The notes under the pieces: model-generated
Seen by the model: only the letters and a program-made list of their open reading frames with translations
Databases searched by the model: none
Told to the model about the DNA's origin: nothing
From: Planctomycetota bacterium
GTDB taxonomy: Bacteria; Planctomycetota; Planctomycetia; Planctomycetales; Planctomycetaceae
DNA: 64,000 nucleotides
Reading direction: 5' to 3'
Assembly: GCA_027624335.1 (NCBI GenBank)
Contig: JAQBWV010000003.1
Location: 1-64,000, forward strand
In this document: positions 11,472 through 20,311 of the stretch, one piece after another
How the letters are laid out: the number at the start of each line of letters is the position of its first letter
Numbering within the stretch: position 1 is the stretch's first letter
Position numbers and translations under genes: made by a program

Positions 11472-12266
11472 TTAGTCAGTTAGACAAATGCGGCGGGATT
11501 GTGGCAGGTACTCCGGAACAAGGTCAACCTGGTTCAGAGTCGCCGCAATCCTGATATCGGCCTCAAGACCAAGCCGCATGAGATTCCGTCCGCCGCTTCC
11601 CGTTTCCAGGACGCGAAACGCTCCATCCTGCGTATTTGCAGTGTTTTGCCAATAGGAAAGCACCAGCTGAGCCGCGTCGCACAAATTGAACGTTGCCTCA
11701 TTGGCGGCGTGAAACCGACGTCGCTCTGCAAGTAATCGATCAACGACAGCTCCTGCGAACAGGCAGTCTTCGGACGACACGTTACCAACGGTTCCGGCGC
11801 AAACGAGATGAATCGGTCGAGTGTCGCTCAGCAGAAAAGTGACAACAGCCTGAAGATTGGCAAACGCTCCGGTGATAATCCGGTCTGCCATCACCGCACG
11901 CAGCAATGCTTTCGTCCCATTAGTTGTCGTGAATGCAACGTCACGATTGGCGACCATGTCACGGCTCCATTCTGAAGGCGAATTCCCCAGATCGAATCCC
12001 GGAATCGGCTCTCCACCACGTTCGCCGCCGAGCAGCAAATGAGCACTCACTCCGTTTACTTTGCCAGTCGCGTCACGAGCGTCGTCGCGCAGTTGGACAG
12101 CTGCATCGATCGTCTCACACGGAATGATGCTGCACGCTCCATTCCCCAGCGCATAAGCGATCGTCGTCGTCGCGCGTAATACATCAATCACGACAGCAAT
12201 GCCTCCCTGCAAATCGCACGGTTCAAAGAGTGTCGGCAGAACGTGGACAGTTAGTTTTCGAGTCAT
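11472..12266 (-). CDS. comB: ComB-family 2-phosphosulfolactate phosphatase
   Basis: The 264-residue protein shows the ComB signatures: VIDVLRATTTIAYALGNGA near the N-terminus, LLGGERGGEPIPGFDLGNSP near residue 77, TTTNGTKAL near 111 and the VCAGTVGNVSSEDCLFAG region. In methanogens ComB dephosphorylates 2-phospho-3-sulfolactate in coenzyme M synthesis. Bacteria often carry it without the other com genes, so the substrate here is unknown. No ComA or ComC homologue is nearby. The ATG start is preceded by only a weak ribosome site. It is 166 bases downstream of no same-strand gene start, and is divergent from the HD nuclease gene across 194 bases. Confidence 0.9.
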   Translation of the reverse strand: MTRKLTVHVLPTLFEPCDLQGGIAVVIDVLRATTTIAYALGNGACSIIPCETIDAAVQLRDDARDATGKVNGVSAHLLLGGERGGEPIPGFDLGNSPSEWSRDMVANRDVAFTTTNGTKALLRAVMADRIITGAFANLQAVVTFLLSDTRPIHLVCAGTVGNVSSEDCLFAGAVVDRLLAERRRFHAANEATFNLCDAAQLVLSYWQNTANTQDGAFRVLETGSGGRNLMRLGLEADIRIAATLNQVDLVPEYLPQSRRICLTD

Positions 12267-12460
12267 GGCCGAATGATAGGTCTCAGCGTCGCGACTCGAC
12301 AGTGGCGTCTCATCGCCGTCTACTCACAAGTCCGTTAACGGGACGCTTGATTCTCGCCGCGCGTTGACCACACTCACCGCTGCCACGTTCCAGATGCAGA
12401 TCAAATACAACGTGCTCGGCGTTGCAGTCTCATTCAAGTCCCTCACTCGGTGCATACAGC

Positions 12461-13483
12461 ATGTCCTCAGAACTTCTTCACTTGTGTGAAATGGCTCCGA
12501 ACCAGTCCGGGGACTTCTTTGCTGTGCTGGCGTCCCGTGAACAGAGCCAGACGCGGGATGGCAAGCCGTATTACCGGGTTGCCTTCCGCGACGCGAAACG
12601 CTCGGCTACGTCGATGATCTGGAGCGATCACGGGCAGTTCCCTGACTGCAGCGAGAAATGGAAGGTCGGCGAGTTTTACAAGCTCCGCGGCAAGTACACC
12701 GAGAACTCGTACGGACCGCAGATAGAGATCGAACGGATCCGCCCGGTTGAAGACGCCGACGCCGAACAGGGTTTCTCGCCTGACGATTTCTTTGAGGTTT
12801 CGAGATACGACCGCGAGGAGATGTTTGAAGAGTTGATTAGCATTGCGCAGGAACAGATCACCGAACAACCATTGCAGCGGCTGGTTGTCGAACTGCTCAC
12901 CGAGCACGCCGACACCGTCAAACGTCACGCTGCCGCCGCTCGAAATCATCATGCATTCATGGGCGGGTACCTTGAGCACACGCTGTCAGTGACCAGAACG
13001 GCGGTCTTTCTGGCCGACAAGTATGGTGCCTACTACACCAGAATGCAGCCGCCCCTTTCAAAGTCGCTGGTTGTTGCCGGAGCAATTCTGCACGACATCG
13101 GCAAAGTGGAAGAACTCAAGTTCAAACCGGAAGGTTGGGAGTACACTCCGCGAGGCCGACTGGTAGGTCATATTTTCATCGGTCGCGACATCGTCCTGAA
13201 CAAAGCCGCCACGATCCCCGACATCAATCCTGAAACAGTGCTCCGACTCGAGCACATCATCATTTCTCACCAGGGACTTCCCGAATGGGGGTCGCCGATT
13301 TCCCCGAGCACTCCGGAAGCGTTGCTGGTCCACTACGCTGACGATATGGATGCAAAATTTCACGAACTGGCGGCGGAACTTGAAAAAGTCGCGCCTTCAG
13401 AAATGGAATTCACCGACTATCGAAATCCGTTGCGGCGGCGACTCTTCCGAGGTCTGAACCCTGACAAGTCAAATACCGATTGA
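12461..13483 (+). CDS. OB-fold plus HD-domain 3'-5' exoribonuclease (YhaM-like)
   Basis: The 340-residue product has an N-terminal OB-fold nucleic-acid-binding region (about 10-110, containing FFAVLASREQ and YKLRGKYTENSYG) and a C-terminal HD phosphohydrolase domain (about 150-320). The metal-binding residues appear as HHAFMGGYLEHTLSV and GAILHDIGKVEEL, followed by HIIISHQG. This architecture matches the YhaM/CBF1 family that degrades RNA and single-stranded DNA 3' to 5'. The ORF track starts at a TTG 13 codons upstream; the ATG at 12461 begins the conserved region. A strong hairpin terminator lies about 90 bases after the stop. Family assignment is good; substrate is inferred from the family. 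Confidence 0.88.
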   Translation: MSSELLHLCEMAPNQSGDFFAVLASREQSQTRDGKPYYRVAFRDAKRSATSMIWSDHGQFPDCSEKWKVGEFYKLRGKYTENSYGPQIEIERIRPVEDADAEQGFSPDDFFEVSRYDREEMFEELISIAQEQITEQPLQRLVVELLTEHADTVKRHAAAARNHHAFMGGYLEHTLSVTRTAVFLADKYGAYYTRMQPPLSKSLVVAGAILHDIGKVEELKFKPEGWEYTPRGRLVGHIFIGRDIVLNKAATIPDINPETVLRLEHIIISHQGLPEWGSPISPSTPEALLVHYADDMDAKFHELAAELEKVAPSEMEFTDYRNPLRRRLFRGLNPDKSNTD

Positions 13484-13573
13484 ATCAGCAATCGGCGACA
13501 GCAGCGTACTGCCGACACTCACATCGTCGTGATCAGCAAATCTGCAAGCCTGCTGAATCATCCCGAAACGAAT

Positions 13574-13607
13574 CGAGGCTCCCGACGAATCATCGCCGGG
13601 AGCCTCG
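13574..13607. terminator. Bidirectional hairpin terminator between convergent genes
   Basis: CGAGGCTCCCG and CGGGAGCCTCG form a perfect 11-bp GC-rich stem around a 12-base loop. It sits in the 151-bp gap between the HD nuclease (plus) and the RTX protein (minus), both of which end here. No strong T-tract follows on either strand. Confidence 0.7.
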
Positions 13608-13634
13608 TCAGATTCATAATGCCAGACTCGTAGT

Positions 13635-16600
13635 CTATGTCTTAGCGTTGAGATTCGCGCGGTCAGCATCGCTCAGCATCAGCATGTCGTTAACGACTTC
13701 ACTGCTGCCAATCTGGTCGTCGCCGAGATTACCGCCGACCGTGTCAGTTCCGGAGTTGCCGGAGATCGAATCATCTCCGTCTCCGCCGACGATGATGTCG
13801 TCACCGCCACCGCCGATGATCACGTCGTCACCATCGTGGCCGTCGATGGTGTCGCCACCACTTTCACCCATGATCGAGTCGTTGCCATCGCCGCCAAAGA
13901 TGCCGTCTCTGCCACCTTCGCCGCTGATCACGTCAGCACCATCGCCGCCGTCGATCGTGTCATCTCCACCGCCACCGAGGATGAAGTCGTCTCCATGATC
14001 GCCTCGAATGACATCGTTTCCGCTCTGCCCCTTCAGTGTGTCGTCATCACGACCACCGTCGAGAGTATCGTCACCGACCCCACCGAGCAGTGTGTCACTG
14101 CCCAGCATCCCGAGCAGGCTATCGTCGCCAGCCATCCCGTTGAGGACGTCGTCTCCGAAACTGCCGTTGGCCGTGTCGTTGCCGTCACCGCCAGTCAGTG
14201 AATCGTTTCCGAACGCACCTTCCATCAGGTCATCGCCTGCTCCACCCTCAATGGTGTCGTTGCCGTCGTCGCCTCGCAGGATGTCATTTCCGTCGAAGCC
14301 GTTCAGGATATCGTCACCAGTTCCACCGGTGACCGTGTCATTTCCGATTCGACCATCGACAGTGTCGTCGCCGTCTCCCCCGATGATGGAATCATCTCCG
14401 TCGGTACCGGTCAGGGTATCGTTGCCTGTGCCACCGTCGATCAGGACCGGGACGTTACCGACCTGGGCATCAAAGCCGGAAATCGTGTCATTTCCAGCAT
14501 CGCCATTCACCTGCAGAACGAAGAAGCCAACATTGTTAATGTCTTCGATGGTGATCGTATCGTCGCCAAAGCCACCGTTGACCTGAATCACTTCGGAACC
14601 CGAAGCAAATCCAAGCTCGTCACCAGTGATTCTCAGCGAGTTGGACCCTTCGGAAATCACCAGTGTGCTGCCGTCCTGTCCCACAACAAAATTATTGTTA
14701 GAGCCGTTTCCGTTGATCTGGACAGTGTCAAAGCCTGCTTCGAAGGCGAAGGTATCCTTCCCATCCTGAACGCCACGCCAGACGATGATGTCATCGCCAG
14801 CACCGCCCTGCAGATCGTCTGCCCCTCCCTGACCGAGCAGCGAATCGTTGCCGTCTCCGCCGATGAGAGTATCCATACCACCACCGCCGTACAGCGTGTC
14901 GTTTCCGAATCCGCCGTCAATCAGATCGTTGCCACTCATCCCGTTGATGAAGTCATTAAGTCGACTGCCGGTCAGAGTGTCGTCGCCCAGGCCGCCGTTA
15001 ATGGTGTCCCCCAGCAATCCGGTCGGCAAAGCACCATCGTCATCAATGATGGTCGCCATCCCGTTGGCATCACCAATCTGAATTCCGCCGGACGCGTTGC
15101 TGATCATCAACTGGAAGAACTCTGTCATTTCCGCAGACGTATCGCCTGCAATGGTGACGCTCACGGTTTGAGCAGTCATGCCTGGTGCGAAAATCAGCGT
15201 ACCACTGGTGTCGACGAAATCTTCTCCAGCGACGGCCGATCCACTGCGAGTCGCATAGTCCACACTGACCGTTGTCAGGCCTGGAGGATTTAATAGCGTC
15301 ACCGTGAACGTCGCTATTTGCGATCCCGTATCTCCTTCAGCAAGAACCGTCACGTCGTCGACCAGCAACAGTGGGCTGCCTGCCCCATCGTCGTCAATAA
15401 TGACACCGCGACCGATAGCGTTATCGATGGCACCACCAACGGCATTGGACAGGACGACTGAAAACGTTTCATTCCCTTCCTGCAGCAGGTCGGCTCGAAT
15501 CGTCACCGTCACCGGAATTGACGTGACACCCGGATCGAATGTCAACGTCCCTGAATTATTCAGAAGGTCGCCGTCCACAACGGTCGCCGTTCCATCCATC
15601 ACCGCGAAGTCGACCGTAACGATCGAGTTGGGATTTCCGGCAATCGTCACATTGAATGTGGCGTCCACGGTCGTCTGAGAATCGTTGATGAGCGAATCCA
15701 CAAACGAGCCGCCCCCATCGTTCGACGTCATTACATCCGGCAGACCATCGTTGTTGAAATCTCCCGCAGTAATATCGGAAATGGTGAGCCCTGACCTTGT
15801 CGCGACCTGAGAACCCAGACCGAAGATACCTGTCCCGTCATTCACGAGCGTTGTCACGTTGGCATTTGTATCCAGAACAATGTCGATGTCACCGTCGTTG
15901 TCAAAGTCTCCGACAGCTGCGGAATTCGCCGTTCCGGCCAGCGATTGCAGTATGAAACCACCTGCTCCGTTGTTGATGCCAACCGTGAAACTCGGATCCC
16001 CACCGACGCCGATATCGTCCACGCCGTCGGCATTAAAATCGGCAGCGACCATTCGCTGCGTGTTGAACGTGCCCAGAATCTGTGTCGTGACGGACGTCGG
16101 AAAGGCTCCTGCTCCATCACTGATCATGACCACGACATTCTGCGAACCTGAGTTCGCGACAGCGAAGTCAGTGATGCCGTCTCCGTTAAAGTCGCCGGTT
16201 ACCACTCCGGAAGGTGCATTGCCGCCACTCAGGATTGTCGATGCGGCAAACGCTCCGGCACCGTCCCCAATCAACACGGTAACGTCGTCACTGCCGCTGT
16301 TTGCAACCACCAGGTCGATATTGACGTCCCCGTTGAAGTCCCCGGTTTCAATTGCCACCGGCGTCGTCCCAACGGTAATGCTGGCGGCCATGCCAGGCAC
16401 ACCACCGGCACTCGTGCGAAACACGGAGACGGTGCCGCTATTGCTGTTCACGACTGCAAAATCAAGGCCGGCAGCATTGTCGAAGTTACCAACCGCAATG
16501 TCGGTCGGATTGTCAGCCGCTGTGCCAACGATCGGCGCTCCGAATCCACCCATCCCGTTGCCAAGCTGAACAGCAACGTTGTCCATTGCCATTCCCATCG

Positions 16601-17921
16601 GAGGGATAACGTTGCCGTCCGAAACAACAACGTCGAGAAAACCGTCACCGTTGAAGTCGCCAGAGTTAATGAACTCGGCAGAAAACAGGCTGGTAGAACT
16701 TGGACCAGGAATGAATGTCCCGGCTTCCACGACAAGTGTGTCATCAATCGAGATCGCCGGTGGAATCGCCGAAGGAATCCCGCCCCCGAAGACGGTATCT
16801 GATCCATCGCCGCCCTCAATACGGTCCAGGCCTTCACCGCCGTCGAGAGTGTCATTGCCACTCTGACCATGAATCACATCGTTGCCGTCGTCTCCGCTGA
16901 TGACGTCGTCTCCGCCACCGCCGTAGATCAAGTCGTCAAGAGGACCACCATTCAACGTGTCTGCACCGGCCATTCCATTGATGTTATCGTTTCCAGAGCC
17001 GCCATCCACCACGTCATTGCCGCTGCCGCCTTTGATGGTATCGTCGCCGAAGTTGCCCAGCAGGCTGTCATCGCCAGCGGCACCATCAAGCTCGTCTTCG
17101 CCGAAACCACCATCCAGTGTGTCATCTCTCAGACCACCATGAAGAGTGTCGTTGCCGTCGTTCCCCAGCAGACTGTCCGTTCCGTCCTCGCCCATGAGGC
17201 TGTCGTCGCCGGCACCACCATCGATGGTGTCGGTACCGTTACCAGCCAGGACGGTGTCATTACCCGCGTTGCCCAGAACGCTGTCCGCTCCGTTGCCGGC
17301 AAGGATCGAGTCATCCCCTGTACCACCGTCGACCACATCATTACCGTCACCGGAAATAATGGTGTCGTTGCCCAGACCACCAGTAATGGTGTCGTTGCCG
17401 TCATCCCCAAGAATCGTGAGGTTTCCTCGACCGCTGCTGACGGTGATGACATCATTGCCATGCCCGCCATTCAGCGTCGCATCAAAACCATCGGACGCGA
17501 TGATGGTGTCATCGCCATTGTCACCATCGACGCTGATCTGGAGAGGGTCACCAGTTCCCGAATCGACGAACGTAAACGCCGCCGTTGTGACTCCGGTGAG
17601 ATCGATCAGATTCTCGGTGTCGCTACCGACGATCGTCAGACGCTCTACCTGGGATGCCAGAATTGCAGGCAGTGAGGTGTCCGGCTGGTTGTTCACCAGC
17701 ACTTGAACCTGCGACGGATTCGCTGGATTGGTTCGGACAGCCACGCTGTCATTGCCCTCTTCGATGACAATACTCAGTTCACCATTCGCGAACAGAGTCG
17801 ATGCCGACAGGTAGGTCCTCTCTTCGAGAACCTGTGCCGTCTGATTTGATCCACTGATCCGTCTTCTCGACTGCTTGCCTCGAAGCTGCCGCCGGATTTT
17901 CCAGATGTTGGAAAGAAGCAT
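13635..17921 (-). CDS. Giant extracellular RTX / FG-GAP / Calx-beta repeat protein
   Basis: The 1428-residue protein begins with a basic stretch and the motif VLEERTYLSA (residues 31-40), the LEPR/LEER-type N-terminus found on planctomycete surface proteins. A first block of glycine-rich calcium-binding nonapeptides (GGxGxDxxx type, about 120-380) follows. About seven FG-GAP/VCBS propeller repeats (GDFNGDGxxD pattern, about 400-735) come next, then two Calx-beta domains (about 745-965, each ending in IIDDDG). More RTX blocks (about 975-1060 and 1160-1405) and a short C-terminal tail ending DADRANLNAKT complete it. The start has GGGAGAA upstream. It is probably secreted and calcium-stabilised, with an adhesion or matrix role (inference). 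No type I exporter lies nearby. Long ORFs on the opposite strand are by-products of the repeats. Confidence 0.9.
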   Translation of the reverse strand: MLLSNIWKIRRQLRGKQSRRRISGSNQTAQVLEERTYLSASTLFANGELSIVIEEGNDSVAVRTNPANPSQVQVLVNNQPDTSLPAILASQVERLTIVGSDTENLIDLTGVTTAAFTFVDSGTGDPLQISVDGDNGDDTIIASDGFDATLNGGHGNDVITVSSGRGNLTILGDDGNDTITGGLGNDTIISGDGNDVVDGGTGDDSILAGNGADSVLGNAGNDTVLAGNGTDTIDGGAGDDSLMGEDGTDSLLGNDGNDTLHGGLRDDTLDGGFGEDELDGAAGDDSLLGNFGDDTIKGGSGNDVVDGGSGNDNINGMAGADTLNGGPLDDLIYGGGGDDVISGDDGNDVIHGQSGNDTLDGGEGLDRIEGGDGSDTVFGGGIPSAIPPAISIDDTLVVEAGTFIPGPSSTSLFSAEFINSGDFNGDGFLDVVVSDGNVIPPMGMAMDNVAVQLGNGMGGFGAPIVGTAADNPTDIAVGNFDNAAGLDFAVVNSNSGTVSVFRTSAGGVPGMAASITVGTTPVAIETGDFNGDVNIDLVVANSGSDDVTVLIGDGAGAFAASTILSGGNAPSGVVTGDFNGDGITDFAVANSGSQNVVVMISDGAGAFPTSVTTQILGTFNTQRMVAADFNADGVDDIGVGGDPSFTVGINNGAGGFILQSLAGTANSAAVGDFDNDGDIDIVLDTNANVTTLVNDGTGIFGLGSQVATRSGLTISDITAGDFNNDGLPDVMTSNDGGGSFVDSLINDSQTTVDATFNVTIAGNPNSIVTVDFAVMDGTATVVDGDLLNNSGTLTFDPGVTSIPVTVTIRADLLQEGNETFSVVLSNAVGGAIDNAIGRGVIIDDDGAGSPLLLVDDVTVLAEGDTGSQIATFTVTLLNPPGLTTVSVDYATRSGSAVAGEDFVDTSGTLIFAPGMTAQTVSVTIAGDTSAEMTEFFQLMISNASGGIQIGDANGMATIIDDDGALPTGLLGDTINGGLGDDTLTGSRLNDFINGMSGNDLIDGGFGNDTLYGGGGMDTLIGGDGNDSLLGQGGADDLQGGAGDDIIVWRGVQDGKDTFAFEAGFDTVQINGNGSNNNFVVGQDGSTLVISEGSNSLRITGDELGFASGSEVIQVNGGFGDDTITIEDINNVGFFVLQVNGDAGNDTISGFDAQVGNVPVLIDGGTGNDTLTGTDGDDSIIGGDGDDTVDGRIGNDTVTGGTGDDILNGFDGNDILRGDDGNDTIEGGAGDDLMEGAFGNDSLTGGDGNDTANGSFGDDVLNGMAGDDSLLGMLGSDTLLGGVGDDTLDGGRDDDTLKGQSGNDVIRGDHGDDFILGGGGDDTIDGGDGADVISGEGGRDGIFGGDGNDSIMGESGGDTIDGHDGDDVIIGGGGDDIIVGGDGDDSISGNSGTDTVGGNLGDDQIGSSEVVNDMLMLSDADRANLNAKT

Positions 17922-18418
17922 CTGCTTTTTCTCCCGGAATCTTCTTCCTTGAAGGACGACGGCAACTCGTCGGGTCGCTGTCTCACACGTTAATGCAAGC
18001 CAGACTCGACGGAACGTTCCTCATGGAACGATCAACCGTTCAAAGTCGTTTGACAGTCGCAGGGCACACAGGCGGTGCCATGCAGACAGCACTACTATTC
18101 GCTGCCATTGGATCGGCACGCACTTGCCACACATTGCACAAAACCATGACGATACGGCACAGCCCGGAAAAACGGTTCAGGCGATACGACCGGAATCTTT
18201 TATCACAGTCCAGGTAATATTCAGGCGACAGTACGGGGACGGCAGACTGTGACGATCTGGCAGACTCGCGCTACTGGGCGAATTCCGCAAAGTAAACATC
18301 GTCGGTTCGTTGCAGAACTGTCAGAACCACTCAAGTTTCATCACTGGAAACCGGGGATTCCAAGGCTGCGGCAAGTCTTACTTCCAGTCGTCCTCTGATC
18401 TGAAACACGGAGAGTTGT
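17922..18418. other. Divergent intergenic region with a short palindrome
   Basis: This 497-base stretch separates the RTX gene (minus) from the DUF6807 gene (plus). The perfect palindrome GGAACGTTCC lies at 18011-18020 and could be an operator, but nothing else supports that. No gene is recognised; the 74-codon ORF at 17993 lacks a ribosome site. Confidence 0.4.
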
Positions 18419-19399
18419 ATGAGTAATCTGTTTCCACGATGTCAGATTGTTCCGCAGGCGGATTGCCAGGTCACAATTAAGATCGACGGCAGGGAGCGGG
18501 CGCGCTGGCATTACGGGTTGCAGTATCCTCGTCCATTTTTTTTCCCAATTAATGGGCCATCCGGTGAATCGCTGACTCGAATGGGGCATCCTGGCGCGTC
18601 CAATCACGATCATCACCGATCTGTCTGGTTCGCGCATGCCAAAGTCCTGGGCATCGACTTCTGGAGTGACAACACTCAGGCCCACATCCGACAGAAGAAC
18701 TGGCTGGTTTACGAGGACGGCGACGAGCAAACCATTCTTGCCACTCGGCTCGGCTGGTACGACGGGCATGATCCGAAAGAACTGCTTGATCAAGTCCTGA
18801 TCGCGGTCTTCCGACCTGGTCCGGAAGGAGAAACTCTGCTGGAGCTTCAATCCACTTTCCATCCCACATCCGACTCGCTGGAGTTTCAGAAAACCAATTT
18901 CGGATTTCTGGCCGTACGAGTCGCAAAGTCCATCGCCGAACACTTTGGTGGCGGACACCTGACAAATAGCGAAGGGCTTGTCGGAGAAAAGGACGATTCA
19001 GGTCAGCCGAACATCTTCGGCAAACAAGCTCGCTGGATGGACTACAGCGGTCCGATCAAGCCTCACCGGAACTCAGATCTCGACACCGGCAGAACTAACG
19101 CTCAACTCGATACGGTTGAAGGCATCACATACTTCGATCATCCGTCGAACGCTGGCTACCCAAACCACTGGCATGTGCGGGAGGACGGCTGGATGGGAGC
19201 GTCGCCCTGCATGAACGGTCCCCTTCAGACATCCCGCAAGGCTCCGCTGCGGATGAGATTTCTGCTGCACGCGCACGCAGGACCAGTCGACGTTCCGAAG
19301 GCCAACGCGATTGCCAGTCAATTCGCTGCATGGCCGCTGTTTGATGTCATCAAATCCACGAAGCCGCACTGTGAATTCGAAATTCAACAAGTTCCCTGA
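18419..19399 (+). CDS. DUF6807 (PmoA-like) family protein
   Basis: The 326-residue protein matches the DUF6807 family, often labelled methane oxygenase PmoA by homology of annotation only. Landmarks are RPFFFPINGPSGESLTR, the His-rich GHPGASNHDHHRSVWFAH, the central LRLGWYD-type strand and YFDHPSNAGYPNHWHVR. The His-rich motif is shared across the family and may bind metal or a sugar (inference). No signal peptide is present. GGAG sits about eight bases before the ATG. Planctomycetes have many paralogues, usually in carbohydrate-catabolic settings. It has no operon partner here; real methane oxidation is very unlikely. Confidence 0.85.
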   Translation: MSNLFPRCQIVPQADCQVTIKIDGRERARWHYGLQYPRPFFFPINGPSGESLTRMGHPGASNHDHHRSVWFAHAKVLGIDFWSDNTQAHIRQKNWLVYEDGDEQTILATRLGWYDGHDPKELLDQVLIAVFRPGPEGETLLELQSTFHPTSDSLEFQKTNFGFLAVRVAKSIAEHFGGGHLTNSEGLVGEKDDSGQPNIFGKQARWMDYSGPIKPHRNSDLDTGRTNAQLDTVEGITYFDHPSNAGYPNHWHVREDGWMGASPCMNGPLQTSRKAPLRMRFLLHAHAGPVDVPKANAIASQFAAWPLFDVIKSTKPHCEFEIQQVP

Positions 19400-19783
19400 T
19401 CGACCGTCTCTCGAATCAGCCGGATTTGAAATCCGATCAATGCCCTGCCATCAGGTCGCCAGGCGACACGAAACAGGGGATTGACCGTTGGCGACGAACG
19501 AGTAGCACATTTTGAAACGCTACAATAAGAGAGCCAGACCGGACCTGATTTCGGGCGACAACAAATGCCGGTTCTTCCGGCAGGGACGAATGGAACTGCT
19601 TCCCGTTCTCGAATCTTCATCGAGATTCCTGGCTGCGAGTGTTTCTCTTCCGTAAAGTCGTAAGGTTACTATTGGTTAGACAATGAGGAAGCTCAGGTTC
19701 CCTTTCGAACCAAGGGTCCTCGTCATTCTTCGGCCAGTACCAGACGGACCGTCATTCACGACCCCGCTTGAACTGAGGCTGCT
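19400..19783. other. Intergenic region, nothing recognised
   Basis: About 380 bases lie between two plus-strand genes. A TACAAT hexamer occurs near 19530 without a well-spaced -35 box. The minus-strand ORF 19384-19620 overlaps the previous gene's end and is not convincing. Confidence 0.4.
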
Positions 19784-20224
19784 GTGAGTAAACTCGGATT
19801 CTTCTTCATGACGCTCGTCGGAGCAATTCCAGCTGGAGGGGCGCTCTACGCCCTCATCAGGAACCTGCTCGACCGCGCGGACAGCCTTGGCACAGTCCTG
19901 CTGGGTATTACGATCACAGCGACGGTATGCACTGCGCTGGTCGTCCTGACGCCATTCATCGTTCTGGTTTTCTACAAGGACACTCGTGGAGCGTTCGTTC
20001 CACTGCAGCCAGGTGACGATGAGGCACAGTCAGCAGCAGCCGGCAATGCCGCGGAAGCCGAGGGTTTCGGAGACGTGATTCCGGACGACTTCGACGAAAC
20101 GGAACTCGCCGTGACGGACGAAGCTGATGAGGATTACGAGTCGTTCGACGACGACGAGGATCTCGGCGACTACGACGAAGACTACGACGAAGAATACGAA
20201 GAGTTTGACGACGACGAACTTTGA
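19784..20224 (+). CDS. Small two-helix membrane protein with extremely acidic tail
   Basis: The 146-residue protein starts with GTG. Residues about 5-25 and 38-63 are hydrophobic segments (MTLVGAIPAGGALYALI and a run ending LTPFIVLVFY). The C-terminal half is hydrophilic, and its last 45 residues are almost all Asp, Glu, Tyr and Phe in a quasi-repeat such as DEDYESFDDDEDLGDYDEDY. The tail could bind calcium or basic proteins (inference). It is convergent with the spermidine-synthase-like gene, 87 bases away, and may or may not be related to that operon. I do not recognise a named family. Coding potential is supported by the clear membrane-then-acidic design. Confidence 0.65.
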   Translation: MSKLGFFFMTLVGAIPAGGALYALIRNLLDRADSLGTVLLGITITATVCTALVVLTPFIVLVFYKDTRGAFVPLQPGDDEAQSAAAGNAAEAEGFGDVIPDDFDETELAVTDEADEDYESFDDDEDLGDYDEDYDEEYEEFDDDEL

Positions 20225-20311
20225 TCAATCTGGCCTGCAGGTTACGCTGATACTGGTTGTCGCTGCTGACTTGACCTTGCTCGGTCGGTTCTCATTTGCG
20301 AGCGGTCACGT

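Noticed and set aside
11472-12266. Coenzyme M biosynthesis because of ComB
   Set aside because: No other com genes are present; isolated ComB homologues occur widely in bacteria.
16869-17675. 268-codon plus ORF (and others at 13836-14586) opposite the RTX gene
   Set aside because: The repeated GGxGxDxxx codons keep the antisense frames open; the translations are Val/Ser/Pro-rich shadows of the repeats.
18419-19399. Reading the DUF6807 gene as a methane monooxygenase subunit
   Set aside because: The PmoA label is an annotation carry-over; the sequence is a soluble His-motif protein with no membrane helices, unlike particulate methane monooxygenase.
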